Below the pieces are notes generated by a model, which had not been told where the DNA came from, made no database searches, and was given only the letters and a program-made list of their open reading frames with translations. From NCBI GenBank assembly GCA_963556145.1, contig OY744468.1, positions 496,001-560,000 of the forward strand: 64,000 nucleotides of DNA, in the 5' to 3' direction. The DNA is from Hygrocybe punicea (taxonomy: Eukaryota > Basidiomycota > Agaricomycetes > Agaricales > Hygrophoraceae). Both the position numbers and the translations under genes were made by a program. This document shows, piece by piece, positions 56,582 to 64,000 of this stretch; within the stretch, counting starts at the first letter, position 1; each line of letters starts with the position of its first letter.

Positions 56582-57184
56582 TCATGGCGTCACCCCCAAA
56601 GCCATGTATTACTTCGTTATTTTTCCTGAGACGTAACATTTTTGTTTCCGTCTGTTCCAGGACACTATGCACCCAATTTAGTTCTCATGTACAATATATA
56701 ACATTGCTTGTGAACTACCGCAGATGCAAGTCAAAATCTCAGGACTGTTACTTTTACTGAACAGAAACTTATGCGTCTTTTTACTTGTCTTACCATGGCA
56801 CTTAGTATACTCCTTGCCAGTGATACAGTGGTTCCATCACTGTGGATACATCTAGAGTTATAGTAATTTTGTTGTGGCTTCTAACAAAACTATGTACTGC
56901 ACGCCTTGAATATACCATTTCTCAATGTTGGGCAAGAATGCTGCTGCAATAGTCCTTGCCGCTCGTGGTCCCTGTCATCCCTACCATCAGCTGTCAACGC
57001 TCAATATCGTCGTTGTCGCTGTCACTTCCGTTATCAAGCCACCGCCGTCGCTGGACATACATTCGTCTGTGTCGTTGAGGCCATCGCCAGCTCGCGTGGG
57101 ACGAAGAGCGCTCCGTGCAGGATGGAAACCTAGCCGCATATGCTGCGAAATGTGCCATAACATGCACTGATAAAATCTCGTAAA
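56582..57184. other. intergenic; no supported gene
   Basis: 3' flank of the deaminase-fold gene, then a GC-richer patch 56930-57130 with overlapping frames of biased composition. Confidence 0.35.
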
Positions 57185-58155
57185 TAAATGAGATGCGAGT
57201 GCTTTGCGCCGTTACGGACTTGTCTTGAACGGAGACCCAGTGATTTTATCTCTTTCTCTTGACACTAGGAATATCTACAGATAGATATGGCACTCTGGAA
57301 GCCATATTTAGCTCAGGTCATGCAAGGACTGAAACATACCTTTGAAGCAATAAGTCATTATTCTTGCTGGAAGTCGCGAGTGTGGTCGTTCCTGAGGCTG
57401 CAGCATCCTGTGAGCAGTAGGTAAGTGCTAGGTCCTGTAAGCAACCCGTCAGCAACAGGGGGGAATTGTGTGATAGATAAAACATAGCAGCAAGTGGCAA
57501 TATCAATTGCCATTCGTTATTGCGTCCAGTGCTTGAGTTCCAGAATATCTACGGTGTACATGAATGCCAGTAAAGAAAAATATTTAGCAGTTGACCTACA
57601 ACAAAGTTTAGCATAATGATAATTGAAACATGAGAGACTGACCTTCTCAAAACATTCCTCCCGGAATTGGTGTCGCAGGCCAGGATTTTTTAGCTGCCTC
57701 CATTTTCGTATATCTCTCGCCCGATACACATATACCTCATCATGATCTGCTGGGGTACCAGAACCCTCGTTGTCCGCTAAATGGACCGTCAAACTCATCC
57801 AGTCCCTGAACCAGTAGCCACGGATCATGTGGCGTTGGTGGCCTCGATGATATCCCTCCCTGAAAACTGCTGTGAGTCCGCGGATTGATTCAGGAAATGA
57901 TCGCTTACATGTAGCAAAGCTTTTTTACTTTAGCTGCTTCTATCTCAGCCGAATATCGCGAGAGGACAGTGCGTAATGGTCCTACTGCATCAAAGCTTGG
58001 CGACAGGAGTCGTTGGCGCCAAAGCGATGGTAACGAATTCATAGTTATAAAGGCTGGGCAAAGGGAGGTGTTGGTGGTGAGTGAGCGGTGGAATGTGGTG
58101 GTTGAGGGTCAAGTGTGGTCAGTGTTGACTTGGTTGAAATATATACCTGTACGCC
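57185..58155. repeat. dispersed repeat X, copy 2
   Basis: Direct repeat of 49660-50355 with about 230 bp of additional sequence at 57255-57490. Confidence 0.8.
57642..57900 (-). CDS. unknown exon within repeat X copy 2
   Basis: Open minus-strand exon reading SFPESIRGLTAVFREGYHRG, MIRGYWFRDWMSLTVHLADN, VYRARDIRKWRQLKNPGLRH and QFREECFEK, followed by a GT donor (gtcagtctctc). The related exon in copy 1 has a stop, so this copy is better preserved. No family recognised; the remaining exons could not be placed. Confidence 0.45.
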
Positions 58156-58469
58156 TGCATACAAAAGTTTGTTTGAAAAGGTCGCTTTTAAATCAACTTG
58201 AATACATGGTGGACTGTCAGTTGCGCACCATAAGAATAATGTATTGTTAGTACAGACACCCTCCACCCGCACCCAAAGTTGCAGGTATGGGTTATGCCCT
58301 GGGCAAACACCGCCCACCCCACCAACCACTGTTCGACCTGACGACATCCTACGCCGGTCAATGGACACAGCACCGGCTGTGCGCCAGGTGGAAATGGGAA
58401 GCTGGGGGTACGCAGGCCTTGGTCAGCAAACGATGAGTAAGTGAGTGGAGCCTGGTATATTGTGTGGTC

Positions 58470-58740
58470 AAGGTTCTATAAGACTTATGCTTATCATAGT
58501 GGCCTGTCCACCATATAGGCCAAGGTTCTACAAGGTTGTAAAAAAAAAGGCATTGCAAAGGAATAATTAAATATTTATCAGAATGGCTGATATATTGTAT
58601 GGCCAAGCTTCTATAAGACAGTGAAAAAAATGGTATTTCACAGGAATAATTAGATGCTCATCAGAATGGGTTATATTGTATGGCCGAGCTTCTATAAGAC
58701 CGTGTAAAAATGGTATTTCACAGGAATATTTAGATGTTTA
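58470..58740. repeat. 80-bp minisatellite, inverted relative to 37-kb array
   Basis: About three and a half units containing ggccgagcttctataagac and aggaataattagatgctcat, reverse complement of the 37060-37445 unit. Confidence 0.85.
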
Positions 58741-58750
58741 TCATCCTACT

Positions 58751-59227
58751 CTACCTGGGCTGCCTCTCAACTAAGTAGACAAACCGGGCAAGACCCCTGG
58801 TCTCCAGGTGCGTAGATATGTCTGTTACCTCAGTAAACTCGCTGTCGACCAGCGCTAATGAGCGCAGGGTTCTCCAGGATCTGTATTGCGTCTGGAAATC
58901 AATGATCATCACTTCAACAATGTTGAAATGCCAACCTCTCGACGGATAGGACTGCACCGGCACTCCAATCTTGCCATATAGGCGTTCAATGTGAACTTCC
59001 ACTCAAGGGCAGTATTTCTTTCTTAATATCGGAACCTGCTGAAACTCACCCATATATCCGCATCTACCACATGCACAACAAGCAACATACTGTCTGGCAA
59101 GGCGACCAGTCCTGACCATCAAGATAGCTGCTTCTATGAATTGGGACCGCCCTCGGGCTAAGACTCTGGTCACTGGGCAAATGCAGCATGGACCGTGGAA
59201 CCGATGGGAAAGGCGGTGATTGGGCAA
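58751..59227 (-). CDS. hypothetical gene, two exons
   Basis: Minus-strand frames read FIEAAILMVRTGRLARQYVA, CCACGRCGYM and, after a probable intron with donor near 59050, VHIERLYGKIGVPVQSYPSR. The second exon continues LRSLALVDSEFTEVTD to a stop at 58751. The CGRCGY...ERLYGK...YP order is familiar from unclassified agaricomycete repeat proteins. The N-terminus probably lies beyond 59227. Confidence 0.4.
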
Positions 59228-59717
59228 CTCCGAGGGTGGGACTCGTTTGCCGTCTGCATTTACCGGCCTGTCAAGAATCAGCTTATGCGTTCTAACACAT
59301 TAATGAAGCATCAGGACACACCATTTCCAAACCTTCAGCCCATAGCCCTTATTGTGATTGAATTGGAGGACAGTGTTGGTCGAAGTACGGATTTGATGGA
59401 GATAGATGCAACTACTGGTACTACTATGGATCAAAGGCATGAGTCACAGAGTATGGTAGGTCACCGCTACATACCAGCACCGTCAACTGATGCATTTATA
59501 CCCGTCCGATTCTCAGACTATGTTTGGTCCCATTTGGTCTAATCGAGTCAATACCAGTCATTCTGAGTCAGTGTCGAGTCAGAAGCCTTGGTGCCTGAGA
59601 GCTTTGCTGTATATATTCAGTAAATTCTGGCAGTATCGTCAACTCGTCAACTCGCAAATCTTTTCCCTTTCGACTCTTCCTTCTTTCAAGTCTTCCTGGA
59701 CTATTGATTCAAATTGA

Positions 59718-61181
59718 ATGTCTGAGGAGGAGGACACCCAGGCCACAGCAAGCCGTAAAAGGGCGGGCGCCCTTACACTTGGGCCAAAAAAACGCCCGTA
59801 AGTGTTGAATTTTCAAACCTTTTGGATTTGGAAACTTACTGCTCTTATCCCTCTTTACAGCTGTCTCGCTAATCCGTTAGTCCATCACAGCCGTCACTTT
59901 GGCCGGACCATACATGCATTATGCAGTGTTTCGGCCCTTCTCACCAACGGTCTATTACAAGTGGGAGAACTGGCGGAAGAGCCGGATGAAGCTTTTACTT
60001 ACGAGTTTGTCTCTCCCACGCTTCAATCATCCGTCCCTAATTTAACCGCGCATAATTGTTCGTCGTCACAGGCAGAGAAGGGAGCACCGAGTTTTTGAGG
60101 CATTGTTGCAGATGATCCCAGGTCTTGAGCAGCGTCTCATGAACAGTGATGGGGAAGATATGGGGAGTATAGCTGAAATGGTACGTCCAGTCAACAAGAT
60201 CCTTCTGCCGCTGATCAAGGCTTTTGTCCTTAGATACAAAAGGGGGTGTCAAGCGCCCGCTCTGATGACACGAAAAGTCTCAAGGGTCCTATATTGGATT
60301 GGATAACACCTCGAGGCCAAACCCTCAGCCCACCACTTGGGCGCAATGTCAAGATGGATCGCGGTTTCCACTATGAACGTACAGGAGCGCTGCTCTGCCC
60401 TGCAGGCTTGGATTGGGCCAATGCTGAGTAAGTGGATCCAATCTATCCTTCAGGTTCATCCTTGCCTCACACTAATTTATACAGAGTTAAAGAGAAGCTG
60501 CGAAGTGGAGAGATGGTGGTTTTCGGTGACCAATGGCCAGTCTTCCTATATGCAGGTTACGATTATGATCCGGAGGACCCGTGGAAGGGCTTGTTCAGAA
60601 GTCCGATTCTCATTTCAGTGCGTTGTATTTTATCCTCTGTTTCGTTGCTCTGTTATCTACCAACTCATTGCAAGCATATAAGCATGTATTCACGTCGCCA
60701 AGTTCCGTTGACAAGGAGAACAAGGCCATGCGATCTGGGAATGCACGAATCCATGGCATGACAGGTGTCACCCCAGCGTCACTCGCTTACATAGCGACTC
60801 AGGTCTGTCTGGTCCTGCCTCTGTTTTTCTATCACCCGCTATATAATCTGCTCCAGACTCAGTTCGCCCTCAGCTCCTCTGCAGTTTTTTCGCGGTCCGA
60901 CACGGTAACAGACTCCGAACGCTTCTACAGTAGCATTTTGGAACTTTTCGAGGACGTTGAAGAGAAGGAAGAGGTCAACGACCTCATGGTATGGTGGAAT
61001 CGGTGAGTAGGTTGACAACTGCTCAGTGGGATCCAATGACAAGCCCATCCTCACAAGCCATATCTTTCCAAGTTATACCTCGGCTCAACGGCCGCTTGCA
61101 AAGAATAGCGCTCTCGCAAAGATCAAGGAGAAGAGGGCCCAGAGACAAGCAGCTGCTGCGGTTGCAGCTCCAACTGAGTGA
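59718..61181 (+). CDS. DUF6698-type protein
   Basis: Eight exons (59718-59797, 59861-60004, 60072-60180, 60234-60427, 60485-60617, 60683-60802, 60863-61002, 61073-61181) join in frame to 342 aa with GT-AG introns of 53-70 bp. It starts MSEEEDTQATASRKRAGALT. Conserved text includes HHSRHFGRTIHALCSVSALL, REHRVFEALLQMIPGLEQRL, SDDTKSLKGPILDWITP, RGFHYERTGALLCPAGLDWA and VVFGDQWPVFLYAGYDYDPE, then DPWKGLF and SGNARIHGMTGVTPASLAYI. The end is basic/Ala-rich (KIKEKRAQRQAAAAVAAPTE). This matches DUF6698 as I remember it; function unknown. The acceptor before exon 6 is chosen to keep frame and drops three residues usually present (AFK-like), so that site may differ. It appears intact. Confidence 0.85.
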
Positions 61182-61209
61182 TCACCTCAGTTAGTGGGAT
61201 AGGGCCTGG

Positions 61210-61639
61210 TGAACGTAATTTTTACCATTTGATTAGATTTGCAATGTAGTACCATATGTTGATAAGATTCCAAATGTAGCATACATCAGGAAATCCATCC
61301 CATTTGTTCATCTATGGTGCCATTCAGATGACAGCTGTGAAGACGCTGAATTGCAGGAAGCTTCCGACGCTATTCGTCCAAGCCGGCTGGTTCTTACCAC
61401 GCAATACCTGCAACAGTAAGCCTTGTGCTAACTCATCCATATCTCTGGTTCAGGTGCAAACTGATCCCAACCGGCATTCTGACATATCTGGACAAGCAAT
61501 GTCATACAGTTGTATCTGATCGAATTTGCCATTCTTACAACATCTGACAGCTTAATATGCTTCATATCAACGCTATCAAGCTTGTATTTTTCACCAATGC
61601 TATTTGATATTATCTGGGTAGGTAACTGTCTTCAGATTC
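61210..61639. other. no supported gene
   Basis: 3' flank of the DUF6698 gene, with repeated attccaaatgtagc-like phrases at 61230-61285. Confidence 0.35.
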
Positions 61640-62200
61640 ATGTCTTCCTTGTTGATCTGGGCAAGTACTGCCAGCCAGGTGGGACCTATCACACCTGTCA
61701 TACTTAATATGCCGATCGCTACGTGCGACTCTTGTATTACACTGTCATTTTGCTCCATCCGGCAGACTTTGCCATTTCTGCCAACTCTACTGTCTTTTAT
61801 AAATGCAGATGGATATTTCTGTTTGATGTCCTTCTTGTTGATCTGGGCAAGTACTGCCATTCAGGTAGATCCTATCATGCCTGCCATGCTTAATATGCCA
61901 ACCACTGCCTGCGACTCTTATATTATATTGTCATTTTGCTCCGTCTGGCAGACTTCGCCATTTCTGCAAACTCTACTGTCTTTTATAAATGCTGATAGAT
62001 ATTTCTGTTTGATGTCCATCCAAGCAAGTATTGTAATTCAGATGCATGCTACCAGGTATCTAATTCTGCTAGGTATGATGAGAGCTACTAGACTTACATA
62101 TTTGGCAAATTTTCGCAAGTCTTGTACCACATAGTCATTTCACTCATTCTGGCACACTTTGCAGTTTCTGCAAACTCGACTGTCCTATATCTTCCATTAC
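61640..62200. repeat. 186-bp tandem repeat (about 2.6-3 units)
   Basis: gttgatctgggcaagtactg recurs at 61651 and 61837, with a shortened unit from about 62023. The unit length is a multiple of three and the plus frame stays open (LLIWASTA...LLSFINADGYFCL), so it could encode 62-aa repeats. The minus frame is also open over 86 aa. No protein family recognised. Confidence 0.8.
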
Positions 62201-62950
62201 CAGACAATGTATAATAGTTATATATATTATTCAAATAATTTATCTGCTAATCATTTATAATCTCATGTCATTTCGTCCACGTTTTCCTGATGCCACTCAT
62301 GTCCGCATATTACACTGGCCTAAACAGCTTTTTGGCGGCTCATATCTGGATTTTACGGTGGCCTTCTGAAGTTCCGAGTCTGGCCTCTTTGACCCCTTTC
62401 ACGTCCAGACAAAAATCTAATATTTACTGAGACATTCACCCTGAGGTCCTCATCTTTGTAGGCATCCCACCTGATATGTGGGTCCATCCAACCCTGTTGA
62501 TGTCCTGGAGGGGCTGTTCAAGTTGTGCCCACTAGGCACGTCACGTGTTCAACTGACTGGCACTCATCCGGTGGACTTACACATTAGGACTTTCAACATT
62601 TAGTCGGGATCTAAAGTTATTTCTAAAGTTAGCAGAAAAATATAATCTTTACATTTTAATTTAGGCCAAGTCTAGATATTGAATTTAAGTCATGAATAAA
62701 TAAATGTCCAAATTAATTATTTTCTCTTGCCTTTAAATCACTCCTGCAATCAAAATAATCATCAGTGCTAAATTGTAGAGGGAAAGTATAATTTAGATTC
62801 GAGTTTACACAGGTTTGCTAGTCCAAATTTAGGCATCACCTCAAGACAAGCTGAAATTTATAATTTTGACAGGATGAGAATATTTAATTTAATGGATATC
62901 AAAATGTACCATTTGGGTAGTTGTCAAAATTTAAGATTCCGTCTGGACTA
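62201..62950. other. AT-rich intergenic
   Basis: No gene seen. Phrases such as cactcatgtccgcatatta echo sequence at 36.4 kb. AT content rises at 62600-62940. Confidence 0.4.
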
Positions 62951-63059
62951 AAGTGATTGTACGCTCCTATCGCCCACCCGTCACCCACTCACTGCCCACT
63001 CACTGCCCACGTGCACGTTATCGGGCACGCTCATCACCCACCCATCCTCTCACTCACTT

Positions 63060-63215
63060 CGGCGGGTTTCCAGATCAAGGTGTTCAGTCACAAATCACAA
63101 CAACAACAAACAACACGACGACGAAGGGACAATGACAACAATGACAACGACAGCAACAATAATGACAATGACAGCAATGGTGACAATGACAATGGAAATG
63201 ACGGTGACCATTAGC
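63060..63215. repeat. trinucleotide-type microsatellite (acaatg/gacaatgac)
   Basis: Runs of caacaacaaac and aatgacaacaatgac produce Asn/Asp or Thr/Met-rich frames with no independent support as protein. Confidence 0.85.
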
Positions 63216-64000
63216 GAGGCTGGAGGAGTTGTGCACCAACTCTCCGGCCAAGGTACGTCTCTATTGCCTGACACTTCTCGTCACCCACTGACTACTTCGT
63301 CAGACACCATCAGCTGATCGTCCACCCATTGCCCACCACACCTTCCACCCACCGTCCATCATCAATCCAATGGCGGCAACAATGAGGGCCAAATGGTCCC
63401 CACTATGGCCACGAGGGGACGATGGCAGCGGCAGGCACTCACCACCTGCTGCCAACCATCACCCCATTGCAACTGCTGAACAGCTGCAGGACGATGGCAA
63501 TGACGACCTCCACTTCCAACTGGCAGTGGCAGGGCAACGGCGGTGACAATGGCGGCAGAATGGGGATCACAGCACACAATGATGTGCGCTATTGCCCCCC
63601 AAAGTGGCCGATCGGAGCGGATGACAATGAAGGGAGGACGGCAACAAGACGACGGCCACGGCCGCTACCATCGTCATCATCACAAATGACAGGAGGATGG
63701 TGACGGCCCCACGGAACGACGAGATCTCCACCACACGGCAATGTCCCTCGTCCTCGTCGCCATCTCTCCACACCCATGCCACACCTCGTCGCCCACGACA
63801 TGCCCTCGTCGTCCACGCCACGCTCTTGTCACCCATGCCATGCTCTCGGAGCCCACGCCACGCTCTCAGAGCCCATGCCACGCTCTCGGAGCCCGCTCTC
63901 GGAGCCCACGCCATCTCCCCACCCTCACATCCCATCATCTCCCCCTGCCCACGCCATCTCCCTTGTCCACACCGACGCCATCTCCCTCACCCATGCCCAC
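63216..64000. repeat. GC-rich low-complexity end with 20-bp minisatellite
   Basis: Units ctctcggagcccacgccacg recur at about 63840-63915, inside a larger stretch of cacgccac/cccatgcc. Frames on both strands are open because of composition; no gene is supported. Confidence 0.7.

Noticed and set aside
59195..59542. 115-aa plus-strand frame upstream of the DUF6698 gene
   Set aside because: Open frame without domain or splice support; DUF6698 has its own ATG at 59718.
63132..63317. Thr/Met-repeat frame at the microsatellite
   Set aside because: Produced by the acaatg repeat; no start context, splice sites or family.

Overview
The window looks like nuclear DNA of an agaricomycete (mushroom-forming basidiomycete). 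Genes are split by many 41-80 bp GT-AG introns. The families I recognise are ones common in Agaricomycetes: DUF6532, DUF6698, an expanded alpha-kinase family, an 'integrase core' D,D,E family, an OTT_1508-like deaminase and a Ste6-type ABC transporter. No bacterial-style operons, tRNA or rRNA genes were seen. Family names come from recalled motifs, not from searches.

Layout. At 0-9 kb, a truncated WD40 exon pair abuts copy A of a dispersed repeat gene. Copy A is itself split by a 7.1-kb DNA element (1441-8539) with roughly 0.9-kb terminal inverted repeats (TIRs). This element carries an apparently intact 491-aa D,D,E integrase-like gene and a decayed alpha-kinase gene. At 9.5-16.5 kb lie a DUF6532 gene with a threefold exon repeat, an LRR/F-box-like gene and a coiled-coil gene whose C-terminal J-like region is cut by a UGA. 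At 17-24 kb two near-identical 1.5-kb inverted arms enclose copy B of the repeat gene. At 25-27 kb is a WD40 gene with a C-terminal membrane helix. At 27.7-30.4 kb, copy C of the repeat gene contains an intron-bearing, inverted partial copy of the neighbouring ABC transporter.

At 31.4-36.1 kb is the complete five-exon ABC transporter (1458 aa), the best-preserved large gene. At 37-40 kb there are minisatellites and gene scraps. At 40-49 kb lie a solo LTR with a 5-bp target-site duplication (TSD), a 100-N assembly gap flanked by a 360-bp duplication, and a complete 6.35-kb LTR element with its own 5-bp TSD but no recognisable gag or pol. At 49-58 kb two duplicated families occur: an unknown minus-strand gene present twice, and a deaminase-fold gene (intact on plus, a stop-containing truncated copy on minus). 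At 59.7-61.2 kb is an intact eight-exon DUF6698 gene. From 61.6 kb to the end the sequence is tandem repeats and microsatellites.

There is no shared pathway among the genes. The organising theme is repeat activity: nested insertion, inverted duplication, gene-fragment capture and decay of the extra copies. The most interesting object is the long-TIR element with integrase plus alpha-kinase. The ABC fragment embedded in a repeat-gene copy comes second.
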